DNA of 64,000 nucleotides, taken from NCBI GenBank assembly GCA_964247055.1, contig OZ176054.1:10478001-10542000 (forward strand). The letters are read 5' to 3'. The notes below the pieces were generated by a model that did no database searches, was not told the origin of the DNA, and saw nothing but the letters and a program-made list of their open reading frames with translations. This DNA comes from Paragordius varius (taxonomy: Eukaryota; Nematomorpha). Within the stretch, counting starts at the first letter, position 1. Every line of letters starts with the position of its first letter. The translations under genes and the position numbers were made by a program. Shown one piece after another: positions 28,409 to 43,219 of this stretch.

Positions 28409-31400
28409 TAGGGCGAAAAATCGATTTAAAAAATTATTTTTGTGGACTTTGTTTTTTTTGAAAAAAATGGCATTTTACGGGGGGAGCGGGTAAAAAGAGG
28501 GCCTAAATCAAAAAAGTGACTCGACTATGTTCGGCGCAATCTAAAATAAGTAAACAAAAATCATATTTGAAATTGAATGGTCCAACACGTTCTCCAAAAA
28601 ATTGACTTAACCCATTTTTCACACAGGGTGGGCCCAAACTGGGGACCTAATTCCAAAAAAGGGCGAAGCTATTGTCGGGGCATTCATTAATGATTAAATT
28701 TTTTCGATGTTTGGATTTGATTGGGTTCACCGGTTTTCCGGAAACAGATCACAAAGTTATATGAAAAATCAGTTTTTAGCGGGTAGCTCCTTACCCGCCA
28801 GCTATCATCAAATAAACGGTAGACTAAAATTTTTGCCTTTTAACAGGGAATACGTGGAATCCATATAGAATTTTTACGGTCTCATACCTAGGGCGAAAAA
28901 TCGATTTAAAAAATTATTTTTGTGGACTTTGTTTTTTGAAAAAAATGGCATTTTACGGGGGGAGCGGGTAAAAAGAGGACCTAAATCAAAAAAGTGACTC
29001 GACTATGTTCGGCGCAATCTAAAATAAGTAAACAAAAATCATATTTGAAATTGAATGGTCCAACACGTTCTCTAAAAATTGACTTAACCCATTTTTCACA
29101 CGGGGTGGGCCCAAACTGGGGACCTAATTCCAAAAAAGGGCGAAGCTATTGTCGGGGCATTCATTAATGATTAAATTTTTTCGATGTTTGGATTTGATTG
29201 GGTTCACCGGTTTTCCGGAAACAGATCACAAATTATATGAGAAATCAGTTTTTAACGGGAAGCTCCTTACCCGCCAGCTATCATCAAATAAACGGTAGAC
29301 TAAAATTTTTGCCTTTTAACAGGGAATACGTGGAATCCATATAGAATTTTTACGTTCTCATACCTAGGGCGAAAAATCGATTTAAAAAATTATTTTTGTG
29401 GACTTTGTTTTTTTTTGAAAAAAATGGCATTTTACGGGGGGAGCGGGTAAAAAGAGGGCCTAAATCAAAAAAGTGACTCGACTATGTTCGGCGCAATCTA
29501 AAATAAGTAAACAAAAATCATATTTGAAATTGAATGGTCCAACACGTTCTCCAAAAAATTGACTTAACCCATTTTTCACACAGGGTGGGCCCAAACTGGG
29601 GACCTAATTCCAAAAAAGGGCGAAGCTATTGTCGGGGCATTCATTAATGATTAAATTTTTTCGATGTTTGGATTTGATTGGGTTCACCGGTTTTCCGGAA
29701 ACAGATCACAAAGTTATATGAAAAATCAGTTTTTAGCGGGTAGCTCCTTATCCGCCAGCTATCATCAAATAAACGGTAGACTAAAATTTTTGCCTTTTAA
29801 CAGGGAATACGTGGAATCCATATAGAATTTTTACGGTCTCATACCTAGGGCGAAAAATCGATTTAAAAAATTATTTTTGTGGACTTTGTTTTTTGAAAAA
29901 AATGGCATTTTACGGGGGGAGCGGGTAAAAAGAGGACCTAAATCAAAAAAGTGACTCGACTATGTTCGGCGCAATCTAAAATAAGTAAACAAAAATCATA
30001 TTTGAAATTGAATGGTCCAACACGTTCTCTAAAAATTGACTTAACCCATTTTTCACACGGGGTGGGCCCAAACTGGGGACCTAATTCCAAAAAAGGGCGA
30101 AGCTATTGTCGGGGCATTCATTAATGATTAAATTTTTTCGATGTTTGGATTTGATTGGGTTCACCGGTTTTCCGGAAACAGATCACAAATTATATGAGAA
30201 ATCAGTTTTTAACGGGAAGCTCCTTACCCGCCAGCTATCATCAAATAAACGGTAGACTAAAATTTTTGCCTTTTAACAGGGAATACGTGGAATCCATATA
30301 GAATTTTTACGTTCTCATACCTAGGGCGAAAAATCGATTTAAAAAATTATTTTTGTGGACTTTGTTTTTTTTGAAAAAAATGGCATTTTACGGGGGGAGC
30401 GGGTAAAAAGAGGGCCTAAATCAAAAAAGTGACTCGACTATGTTCGGCGCAATCTAAAATAAGTAAACAAAAATCATATTTGAAATTGAATGGTCCAACA
30501 CGTTCTCCAAAAAATTGACTTAACCCATTTTTCACACAGGGTGGGCCCAAACTGGGGACCTAATTCCAAAAAAGGGCGAAGCTATTGTCGGGGCATTCAT
30601 TAATGATTAAATTTTTTCGATGTTTGGATTTGATTGGGTTCACCGGTTTTCCGGAAACAGATCACAAAGTTATATGAAAAATCAGTTTTTAGCGGGTAGC
30701 TCCTTACCCGCCAGCTATCATCAAATAAACGGTAGACTAAAATTTTTGCCTTTTAACAGGGAATACGTGGAATCCATATAGAATTTTTACGGTCTCATAC
30801 CTAGGGCGAAAAATCGATTTAAAAAATTATTTTTGTGGACTTTGTTTTTTGAAAAAAATGGCATTTTACGGGGGGAGCGGGTAAAAAGAGGACCTAAATC
30901 AAAAAAGTGACTCGACTATGTTCGGCGCAATCTAAAATAAGTAAACAAAAATCATATTTGAAATTGAATGGTCCAACACGTTCTCCAAAAAATTGACTTA
31001 ACCCATTTTTCACACAGGGTGGGCCCAAACTGGGGACCTAATTCCAAAAAAGGGCGAAGCTATTGTCGGGGCATTCATTAATGATTAAATTTTTTCGATG
31101 TTTGGATTTGATTGGGTTCACCGGTTTTCCGGAAACAGATCACAAAGTTATATGAAAAATCAGTTTTTAGCGGGTAGCTCCTTACCCGCCAGCTATCATC
31201 AAATAAACGGTAGACTAAAATTTTTGCCTTTTAACAGGGAATACGTGGAATCCATATAGAATTTTTACGGTCTCATACCTAGGGCGAAAAATCGATTTAA
31301 AAAATTATTTTTGTGGACTTTGTTTTTTGAAAAAAATGGCATTTTACGGGGGGAGCGGGTAAAAAGAGGACCTAAATCAAAAAAGTGACTCGACTATGTT

Positions 31401-33190
31401 CGGCGCAATCTAAAATAAGTAAACAAAAATCATATTTGAAATTGAATGGTCCAACACGTTCTCCAAAAAATTGACTTAACCCATTTTTCACACAGGGTGG
31501 GCCCAAACTGGGGACCTAATTCCAAAAAAGGGCGAAGCTATTGTCGGGGCATTCATTAATGATTAAATTTTTTCGATGTTTGGATTTGATTGGGTTCACC
31601 GGTTTTCCGGAAACAGATCACAAAGTTATATGAAAAATCAGTTTTTAGCGGGTAGCTCCTTACCCGCCAGCTATCATCAAATAAACGGTAGACTAAAATT
31701 TTTGCCTTTTAACAGGGAATACGTGGAATCCATATAGAATTTTTACGGTCTCATACCTAGGGCGAAAAATCGATTTAAAAAATTATTTTTGTGGACTTTG
31801 TTTTTTGAAAAAAATGGCATTTTACGGGGGGAGCGGGTAAAAAGAGGACCTAAATCAAAAAAGTGACTCGACTATGTTCGGCGCAATCTAAAATAAGTAA
31901 ACAAAAATCATATTTGAAATTGAATGGTCCAACACGTTCTCTAAAAATTGACTTAACCCATTTTTCACACGGGGTGGGCCCAAACTGGGGACCTAATTCC
32001 AAAAAAGGGCGAAGCTATTGTCGGGGCATTCATTAATGATTAAATTTTTTCGATGTTTGGATTTGATTGGGTTCACCGGTTTTCCGGAAACAGATCACAA
32101 ATTATATGAGAAATCAGTTTTTAACGGGAAGCTCCTTACCCGCCAGCTATCATCAAATAAACGGTAGACTAAAATTTTTGCCTTTTAACAGGGAATACGT
32201 GGAATCCATATAGAATTTTTACGTTCTCATACCTAGGGCGAAAAATCGATTTAAAAAATTATTTTTGTGGACTTTGTTTTTTTTGAAAAAAATGGCATTT
32301 TACGGGGGGAGCGGGTAAAAAGAGGGCCTAAATCAAAAAAGTGACTCGACTATGTTCGGCGCAATCTAAAATAAGTAAACAAAAATCATATTTGAAATTG
32401 AATGGTCCAACACGTTCTCCAAAAAATTGACTTAACCCATTTTTCACACAGGGTGGGCCCAAACTGGGGACCTAATTCCAAAAAAGGGCGAAGCTATTGT
32501 CGGGGCATTCATTAATGATTAAATTTTTTCGATGTTTGGATTTGATTGGGTTCACCGGTTTTCCGGAAACAGATCACAAAGTTATATGAAAAATCAGTTT
32601 TTAGCGGGTAGCTCCTTACCCGCCAGCTATCATCAAATAAACGGTAGACTAAAATTTTTGCCTTTTAACAGGGAATACGTGGAATCCATATAGAATTTTT
32701 ACGGTCTCATACCTAGGGCGAAAAATCGATTTAAAAAATTATTTTTGTGGACTTTGTTTTTTGAAAAAAATGGCATTTTACGGGGGGAGCGGGTAAAAAG
32801 AGGACCTAAATCAAAAAAGTGACTCGACTATGTTCGGCGCAATCTAAAATAAGTAAACAAAAATCATATTTGAAATTGAATGGTCCAACACGTTCTCCAA
32901 AAAATTGACTTAACCCATTTTTCACACGGGGTGGGCCCAAACTGGGGACCTAATTCCAAAAAAGGGCGAAGCTATTGTCGGGGCATTCATTAATGATTAA
33001 ATTTTTTCGATGTTTGGATTTGATTGGGTTCACCGGTTTTCCGGAAACAGATCACAAATTATATGAAAAATCAGTTTTTAGCGGGTAGCTCCTTACCCGC
33101 CAGCTATCATCAAATAAACGGTAGACTAAAATTTTTGCCTTTTAACAGGGAATACGTGGAATCCATATAGAATTTTTACGGTCTCATACC

Positions 33191-34619
33191 TAGGGCGAAA
33201 AATCGATTTAAAAAATTATTTTTGTGGACTTTGTTTTTTGAAAAAAATGGCATTTTACGGGGGGAGCGGGTAAAAAGAGGACCTAAATCAAAAAAGTGAC
33301 TCGACTATGTTCGGCGCAATCTAAAATAAGTAAACAAAAATCATATTTGAAATTGAATGGTCCAACACGTTCTCCAAAAAATTGACTTAACCCATTTTTC
33401 ACACGGGGTGGGCCCAAACTGGGGACCTAATTCCAAAAAAGGGCGAAGCTATTGTCGGGGCATTCATTAATGATTAAATTTTTTCGATGTTTGGATTTGA
33501 TTGGGTTCACCGGTTTTCCGGAAACAGATCACAAAGTTTGAAAAATCAGTTTTTAGCGGGTAGCTCCTTACCCGCCAGCTATCATCAAATAAACGGTAGA
33601 CTAAAATTTTTGCCTTTTAACAGGGAATACGTGGAATCCATATAGAATTTTTACGGTCTCATACCTTGGGCGAAAAATCGATTTAAAAAATTATTTTTGT
33701 GGACTTTGTTTTTTGAAAAAAATGGCATTTTACGGGGGGAGCGGGTAAAAAGAGGACCTAAATCAAAAAAGTGACTCGACTATGTTCGGCGCAATCTAAA
33801 ATAAGTAAACAAAAATCATATTTGAAATTGAATGGTCCAACACGTTCTCCAAAAAATTGACTTAACCCATTTTTCACACAGGGTGGGCCCAAACTGGGGA
33901 CCTAATTCCAAAAAAGGGCGAAGCTATTGTCGGGGCATTCATTAATGATTAAATTTTTTCGATGTTTGGATTTGATTGGGTTCACCGGTTTTCCGGAAAC
34001 AGATCACAAAGTTATATGAAAAATCAGTTTTTAGCGGGTAGCTCCTTATCCGCCAGCTATCATCAAATAAACGGTAGACTAAAATTTTTGCCTTTTAACA
34101 GGGAATACGTGGAATCCATATAGAATTTTTACGGTCTCATACCTAGGGCGAAAAATCGATTTAAAAAATTATTTTTGTGGACTTTGTTTTTTGAAAAAAA
34201 TGGCATTTTACGGGGGGAGCGGGTAAAAAGAGGACCTAAATCAAAAAAGTGACTCGACTATGTTCGGCGCAATCTAAAATAAGTAAACAAAAATCATATT
34301 TGAAATTGAATGGTCCAACACGTTCTCTAAAAATTGACTTAACCCATTTTTCACACGGGGTGGGCCCAAACTGGGGACCTAATTCCAAAAAAGGGCGAAG
34401 CTATTGTCGGGGCATTCATTAATGATTAAATTTTTTCGATGTTTGGATTTGATTGGGTTCACCGGTTTTCCGGAAACAGATCACAAATTATATGAGAAAT
34501 CAGTTTTTAACGGGAAGCTCCTTACCCGCCAGCTATCATCAAATAAACGGTAGACTAAAATTTTTGCCTTTTAACAGGGAATACGTGGAATCCATATAGA
34601 ATTTTTACGTTCTCATACC
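33191..34619 (+). repeat. Downstream copy of the 26978-28408 three-unit segment
   Basis: It carries the same ordered private variants as 26978-28408, including the rare ttgggcg unit start (33666). The first unit differs at its left markers (gaggacc, acacgggg), so the copied tract probably begins inside that unit. Confidence 0.85.
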
Positions 34620-37600
34620 TAGGGCGAAAAATCGATTTAAAAAATTATTTTTGTGGACTTTGTTTTTTGAAAAAAATGGCATTTTACGGGGGGAGCGGGT
34701 AAAAAGAGGACCTAAATCAAAAAAGTGACTCGACTATGTTCGGCGCAATCTAAAATAAGTAAACAAAAATCATATTTGAAATTGAATGGTCCAACACGTT
34801 CTCCAAAAAATTGACTTAACCCATTTTTCACACGGGGTGGGCCCAAACTGGGGACCTAATTCCAAAAAAGGGCGAAGCTATTGTCGGGGCATTCATTAAT
34901 GATTAAATTTTTTCGATGTTTGGATTTGATTGGGTTCACCGGTTTTCCGGAAACAGATCACAAAGTTATATGAAAAATCAGTTTTTAGCGGGTAGCTCCT
35001 TATCCGCCAGCTATCATCAAATAAACGGTAGACTAAAATTTTTGCCTTTTAACAGGGAATACGTGGAATCCATATAGAATTTTTACGGTCTCATACCTAG
35101 GGCGAAAAATCGATTTAAAAAATTATTTTTGTGGACTTTGTTTTTTGAAAAAAATGGCATTTTACGGGGGGAGCGGGTAAAAAGAGGACCTAAATCAAAA
35201 AAGTGACTCGACTATGTTCGGCGCAATCTAAAATAAGTAAACAAAAATCATATTTGAAATTGAATGGTCCAACACGTTCTCTAAAAATTGACTTAACCCA
35301 TTTTTCACACGGGGTGGGCCCAAACTGGGGACCTAATTCCAAAAAAGGGCGAAGCTATTGTCGGGGCATTCATTAATGATTAAATTTTTTCGATGTTTGG
35401 ATTTGATTGGGTTCACCGGTTTTCCGGAAACAGATCACAAATTATATGAGAAATCAGTTTTTAACGGGAAGCTCCTTACCCGCCAGCTATCATCAAATAA
35501 ACGGTAGACTAAAATTTTTGCCTTTTAACAGGGAATACGTGGAATCCATATAGAATTTTTACGTTCTCATACCTAGGGCGAAAAATCGATTTAAAAAATT
35601 ATTTTTGTGGACTTTGTTTTTTTTGAAAAAAATGGCATTTTACGGGGGGAGCGGGTAAAAAGAGGGCCTAAATCAAAAAAGTGACTCGACTATGTTCGGC
35701 GCAATCTAAAATAAGTAAACAAAAATCATATTTGAAATTGAATGGTCCAACACGTTCTCCAAAAAATTGACTTAACCCATTTTTCACACAGGGTGGGCCC
35801 AAACTGGGGACCTAATTCCAAAAAAGGGCGAAGCTATTGTCGGGGCATTCATTAATGATTAAATTTTTTCGATGTTTGGATTTGATTGGGTTCACCGGTT
35901 TTCCGGAAACAGATCACAAAGTTATATGAAAAATCAGTTTTTAGCGGGTAGCTCCTTACCCGCCAGCTATCATCAAATAAACGGTAGACTAAAATTTTTG
36001 CCTTTTAACAGGGAATACGTGGAATCCATATAGAATTTTTACGGTCTCATACCTAGGGCGAAAAATCGATTTAAAAAATTATTTTTGTGGACTTTGTTTT
36101 TTGAAAAAAATGGCATTTTACGGGGGGAGCGGGTAAAAAGAGGACCTAAATCAAAAAAGTGACTCGACTATGTTCGGCGCAATCTAAAATAAGTAAACAA
36201 AAATCATATTTGAAATTGAATGGTCCAACACGTTCTCCAAAAAATTGACTTAACCCATTTTTCACACGGGGTGGGCCCAAACTGGGGACCTAATTCCAAA
36301 AAAGGGCGAAGCTATTGTCGGGGCATTCATTAATGATTAAATTTTTTCGATGTTTGGATTTGATTGGGTTCACCGGTTTTCCGGAAACAGATCACAAATT
36401 ATATGAAAAATCAGTTTTTAGCGGGTAGCTCCTTACCCGCCAGCTATCATCAAATAAACGGTAGACTAAAATTTTTGCCTTTTAACAGGGAATACGTGGA
36501 ATCCATATAGAATTTTTACGGTCTCATACCTAGGGCGAAAAATCGATTTAAAAAATTATTTTTGTGGACTTTGTTTTTTGAAAAAAATGGCATTTTACGG
36601 GGGGAGCGGGTAAAAAGAGGACCTAAATCAAAAAAGTGACTCGACTATGTTCGGCGCAATCTAAAATAAGTAAACAAAAATCATATTTGAAATTGAATGG
36701 TCCAACACGTTCTCTAAAAATTGACTTAACCCATTTTTCACACGGGGTGGGCCCAAACTGGGGACCTAATTCCAAAAAAGGGCGAAGCTATTGTCGGGGC
36801 ATTCATTAATGATTAAATTTTTTCGATGTTTGGATTTGATTGGGTTCACCGGTTTTCCGGAAACAGATCACAAATTATATGAAAAATCAGTTTTTAGCGG
36901 GTAGCTCCTTACCCGCCAGCTATCATCAAATAAACGGTAGACTAAAATTTTTGCCTTTTAACAGGGAATACGTGGAATCCATATAGAATTTTTACGTTCT
37001 CATACCTAGGGCGAAAAATCGATTTAAAAAATTATTTTTGTGGACTTTGTTTTTTTTGAAAAAAATGGCATTTTACGGGGGGAGCGGGTAAAAAGAGGGC
37101 CTAAATCAAAAAAGTGACTCGACTATGTTCGGCGCAATCTAAAATAAGTAAACAAAAATCATATTTGAAATTGAATGGTCCAACACGTTCTCCAAAAAAT
37201 TGACTTAACCCATTTTTCACACAGGGTGGGCCCAAACTGGGGACCTAATTCCAAAAAAGGGCGAAGCTATTGTCGGGGCATTCATTAATGATTAAATTTT
37301 TTCGATGTTTGGATTTGATTGGGTTCACCGGTTTTCCGGAAACAGATCACAAAGTTATATGAAAAATCAGTTTTTAGCGGGTAGCTCCTTACCCGCCAGC
37401 TATCATCAAATAAACGGTAGACTAAAATTTTTGCCTTTTAACAGGGAATACGTGGAATCCATATAGAATTTTTACGGTCTCATACCTAGGGCGAAAAATC
37501 GATTTAAAAAATTATTTTTGTGGACTTTGTTTTTTGAAAAAAATGGCATTTTACGGGGGGAGCGGGTAAAAAGAGGACCTAAATCAAAAAAGTGACTCGA

Positions 37601-39399
37601 CTATGTTCGGCGCAATCTAAAATAAGTAAACAAAAATCATATTTGAAATTGAATGGTCCAACACGTTCTCCAAAAAAATTGACTTAACCCATTTTTCACA
37701 CGGGGTGGGCCCAAACTGGGGACCTAATTCCAAAAAAGGGCGAAGCTATTGTCGGGGCATTCATTAATGATTAAATTTTTTCGATGTTTGGATTTGATTG
37801 GGTTCACCGGTTTTCCGGAAACAGATCACAAATTATATGAAAAATCAGTTTTTAGCGGGTAGCTCCTTACCCGCCAGCTAACATCAAATAAACGGTAGAC
37901 TAAAATTTTTGCCTTTTAACAGGGAATACGTGGAATCCATATAGAATTTTTACGGTCTCATACCTAGGGCGAAAAATCGATTTAAAAAATTATTTTTGTG
38001 GACTTTGTTTTTTGAAAAAAATGGCATTTTACGGGGGGAGCGGGTAAAAAGAGGACCTAAATCAAAAAAGTGACTCGACTATGTTCGGCGCAATCTAAAA
38101 TAAGTAAACAAAAATCATATTTGAAATTGAATGGTCCAACACGTTCTCCAAAAAATTGACTTAACCCATTTTTCACACGGGGTGGGCCCAAACTGGGGAC
38201 CTAATTCCAAAAAAGGGCGAAGCTATTGTCGGGGCATTCATTAATGATTAAATTTTTTCGATGTTTGGATTTGATTGGGTTCACCGGTTTTCCGGAAACA
38301 GATCACAAATTATATGAAAAATCAGTTTTTAGCGGGTAGCTCCTTACCCGCCAGCTATCATCAAATAAACGGTAGACTAAAATTTTTGCCTTTTAACAGG
38401 GAATACGTGGAATCCATATAGAATTTTTACGGTCTCATACCTAGGGCGAAAAATCGATTTAAAAAATTATTTTTGTGGACTTTGTTTTTTTTGAAAAAAA
38501 TGGCATTTTATGGGGGGAGCGGGTAAAAAGAGGGCCTAAATCAAAAAAGTGACTCGACTATGTTCGGCGCAATCTAAAATAAGTAAACAAAAATCATATT
38601 TGAAATTGAATGGTCCAACACGTTCTCCAAAAAATTGACTTAACCCATTTTTCACACAGGGTGGGCCCAAACTGGGGACCTAATTCCAAAAAAGGGCGAA
38701 GCTATTGTCGGGGCATTCATTAATGATTAAATTTTTTCGATGTTTGGATTTGATTGGGTTCACCGGTTTTCCGGAAACAGATCACAAAGTTATATGAAAA
38801 ATCAGTTTTTAGCGGGTAGCTCCTTACCCGCCAGCTATCATCAAATAAACGGTAGACTAAAATTTTTGCCTTTTAACAGGGAATACGTGGAATCCATATA
38901 GAATTTTTACGGTCTCATACCTAGGGCGAAAAATCGATTTAAAAAATTATTTTTGTGGACTTTGTTTTTTGAAAAAAATGGCATTTTACGGGGGGAGCGG
39001 GTAAAAAGAGGACCTAAATCAAAAAAGTGACTCGACTATGTTCGGCGCAATCTAAAATAAGTAAACAAAAATCATATTTGAAATTGAATGGTCCAACACG
39101 TTCTCCAAAAAATTGACTTAACCCATTTTTCACACAGGGTGGGCCCAAACTGGGGACCTAATTCCAAAAAAGGGCGAAGCTATTGTCGGGGCATTCATTA
39201 ATGATTAAATTTTTTCGATGTTTGGATTTGATTGGGTTCACCGGTTTTCCGGAAACAGATCACAAAGTTATATGAAAAATCAGTTTTTAGCGGGTAGCTC
39301 CTTACCCGCCAGCTATCATCAAATAAACGGTAGACTAAAATTTTTGCCTTTTAACAGGGAATACGTGGAATCCATATAGAATTTTTACGGTCTCATACC

Positions 39400-42300
39400 T
39401 AGGGCGAAAAATCGATTTAAAAAATTATTTTTGTGGACTTTGTTTTTTGAAAAAAATGGCATTTTACGGGGGGAGCGGGTAAAAAGAGGACCTAAATCAA
39501 AAAAGTGACTCGACTATGTTCGGCGCAATCTAAAATAAGTAAACAAAAATCATATTTGAAATTGAATGGTCCAACACGTTCTCCAAAAAAATTGACTTAA
39601 CCCATTTTTCACACGGGGTGGGCCCAAACTGGGGACCTAATTCCAAAAAAGGGCGAAGCTATTGTCGGGGCATTCATTAATGATTAAATTTTTTCGATGT
39701 TTGGATTTGATTGGGTTCACCGGTTTTCCGGAAACAGATCACAAATTATATGAAAAATCAGTTTTTAGCGGGTAGCTCCTTACCCGCCAGCTAACATCAA
39801 ATAAACGGTAGACTAAAATTTTTGCCTTTTAACAGGGAATACGTGGAATCCATATAGAATTTTTACGGTCTCATACCTAGGGCGAAAAATCGATTTAAAA
39901 AATTATTTTTGTGGACTTTGTTTTTTGAAAAAAATGGCATTTTACGGGGGGAGCGGGTAAAAAGAGGACCTAAATCAAAAAAGTGACTCGACTATGTTCG
40001 GCGCAATCTAAAATAAGTAAACAAAAATCATATTTGAAATTGAATGGTCCAACACGTTCTCCAAAAAATTGACTTAACCCATTTTTCACACGGGGTGGGC
40101 CCAAACTGGGGACCTAATTCCAAAAAAGGGCGAAGCTATTGTCGGGGCATTCATTAATGATTAAATTTTTTCGATGTTTGGATTTGATTGGGTTCACCGG
40201 TTTTCCGGAAACAGATCACAAATTATATGAAAAATCAGTTTTTAGCGGGTAGCTCCTTACCCGCCAGCTATCATCAAATAAACGGTAGACTAAAATTTTT
40301 GCCTTTTAACAGGGAATACGTGGAATCCATATAGAATTTTTACGGTCTCATACCTAGGGCGAAAAATCGATTTAAAAAATTATTTTTGTGGACTTTGTTT
40401 TTTGAAAAAAATGGCATTTTACGGGGGGAGCGGGTAAAAAGAGGACCTAAATCAAAAAAGTGACTCGACTATGTTCGGCGCAATCTAAAATAAGTAAACA
40501 AAAATCATATTTGAAATTGAATGGTCCAACACGTTCTCCAAAAAAATTGACTTAACCCATTTTTCACACGGGGTGGGCCCAAACTGGGGACCTAATTCCA
40601 AAAAAGGGCGAAGCTATTGTCGGGGCATTCATTAATGATTAAATTTTTTCGATGTTTGGATTTGATTGGGTTCACCGGTTTTCCGGAAACAGATCACAAA
40701 TTATATGAAAAATCAGTTTTTAGCGGGTAGCTCCTTACCCGCCAGCTAACATCAAATAAACGGTAGACTAAAATTTTTGCCTTTTAACAGGGAATACGTG
40801 GAATCCATATAGAATTTTTACGGTCTCATACCTAGGGCGAAAAATCGATTTAAAAAATTATTTTTGTGGACTTTGTTTTTTGAAAAAAATGGCATTTTAC
40901 GGGGGGAGCGGGTAAAAAGAGGACCTAAATCAAAAAAGTGACTCGACTATGTTCGGCGCAATCTAAAATAAGTAAACAAAAATCATATTTGAAATTGAAT
41001 AGTCCAACACGTTCTCCAAAAAATTGACTTAACCCATTTTTCACACGGGGTGGGCCCAAACTGGGGACCTAATTCCAAAAAAGGGCGAAGCTATTGTCGG
41101 GGCATTCATTAATGATTAAATTTTTTCGATGTTTGGATTTGATTGGGTTCACCGGTTTTCCGGAAACAGATCACAAATTATATGAAAAATCAGTTTTTAG
41201 CGGGTAGCTCCTTACCCGCCAGCTATCATCAAATAAACGGTAGACTAAAATTTTTGCCTTTTAACAGGGAATACGTGGAATCCATATAGAATTTTTACGG
41301 TCTCATACCTAGGGCGAAAAATCGATTTAAAAAATTATTTTTGTGGACTTTGTTTTTTGAAAAAAATGGCATTTTACGGGGGGAGCGGGTAAAAAGAGGA
41401 CCTAAATCAAAAAAGTGACTCGACTATGTTCGGCGCAATCTAAAATAAGTAAACAAAAATCATATTTGAAATTGAATGGTCCAACACGTTCTCCAAAAAA
41501 ATTGACTTAACCCATTTTTCACACGGGGTGGGCCCAAACTGGGGACCTAATTCCAAAAAAGGGCGAAGCTATTGTCGGGGCATTCATTAATGATTAAATT
41601 TTTTCGATGTTTGGATTTGATTGGGTTCACCGGTTTTCCGGAAACAGATCACAAATTATATGAAAAATCAGTTTTTAGCGGGTAGCTCCTTACCCGCCAG
41701 CTAACATCAAATAAACGGTAGACTAAAATTTTTGCCTTTTAACAGGGAATACGTGGAATCCATATAGAATTTTTACGGTCTCATACCTAGGGCGAAAAAT
41801 CGATTTAAAAAATTATTTTTGTGGACTTTGTTTTTTGAAAAAAATGGCATTTTACGGGGGGAGCGGGTAAAAAGAGGACCTAAATCAAAAAAGTGACTCG
41901 ACTATGTTCGGCGCAATCTAAAATAAGTAAACAAAAATCATATTTGAAATTGAATGGTCCAACACGTTCTCCAAAAAATTGACTTAACCCATTTTTCACA
42001 CGGGGTGGGCCCAAACTGGGGACCTAATTCCAAAAAAGGGCGAAGCTATTGTCGGGGCATTCATTAATGATTAAATTTTTTCGATGTTTGGATTTGATTG
42101 GGTTCACCGGTTTTCCGGAAACAGATCACAAATTATATGAAAAATCAGTTTTTAGCGGGTAGCTCCTTACCCGCCAGCTATCATCAAATAAACGGTAGAC
42201 TAAAATTTTTGCCTTTTAACAGGGAATACGTGGAATCCATATAGAATTTTTACGGTCTCATACCTAGGGCGAAAAATCGATTTAAAAAATTATTTTTGTG

Positions 42301-43219
42301 GACTTTGTTTTTTGAAAAAAATGGCATTTTACGGGGGGAGCGGGTAAAAAGAGGACCTAAATCAAAAAAGTGACTCGACTATGTTCGGCGCAATCTAAAA
42401 TAAGTAAACAAAAATCATATTTGAAATTGAATGGTCCAACACGTTCTCCAAAAAAATTGACTTAACCCATTTTTCACACGGGGTGGGCCCAAACTGGGGA
42501 CCTAATTCCAAAAAAGGGCGAAGCTATTGTCGGGGCATTCATTAATGATTAAATTTTTTCGATGTTTGGATTTGATTGGGTTCACCGGTTTTCCGGAAAC
42601 AGATCACAAATTATATGAAAAATCAGTTTTTAGCGGGTAGCTCCTTACCCGCCAGCTAACATCAAATAAACGGTAGACTAAAATTTTTGCCTTTTAACAG
42701 GGAATACGTGGAATCCATATAGAATTTTTACGGTCTCATACCTAGGGCGAAAAATCGATTTAAAAAATTATTTTTGTGGACTTTGTTTTTTGAAAAAAAT
42801 GGCATTTTACGGGGGGAGCGGGTAAAAAGAGGGCCTAAATCAAAAAAGTGACTCGACTATGTTCGGCGCAATCTAAAATAAGTAAACAAAAATCATATTT
42901 GAAATTGAATGGTCCAACACGTTCTCCAAAAAATTGACTTAACCCATTTTTCACACGGGGTGGGCCCAAACTGGGGACCTAATTCCAAAAAAGGGCGAAG
43001 CTATTGTCGGGGCATTCATTAATGATTAAATTTTTTCGATGTTTGGATTTGATTGGGTTCACCGGTTTTCCGGAAACAGATCACAAATTATATGAAAAAT
43101 CAGTTTTTAGCGGGTAGCTCCTTACCCGCCAGCTATCATCAAATAAACGGTAGACTAAAATTTTTGCCTTTTAACAGGGAATACGTGGAATCCATATAGA
43201 ATTTTTACGGTCTCATACC
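39400..43219 (+). repeat. Four tandem A-A' dimers of 955 bp
   Basis: Units at 39400, 40355, 41310 and 42265 share an extra a (ctccaaaaaaattgac) and gccagctaacatc. The intervening units lack both. Single related units lie at 37487 and 43698, outside the regular block. Confidence 0.9.

Larger units (their letters stand above)
24108..37006 (+). repeat. Region with ten interspersed copies of one A-subtype (ctctaaaaattgac)
   Basis: Units at 24108, 25544, 26502, 27933, 28889, 29846, 31758, 34144, 35098 and 36531 share ctctaaaaattgac in place of ctccaaaaaattgac. All but the last also share atgagaaatc and tttttaacgggaag. They recur every 2 to 5 units, not at one fixed period. The unit at 36531 has the left marker but the ordinary right half, so it is itself a recombinant. 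Confidence 0.9.
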
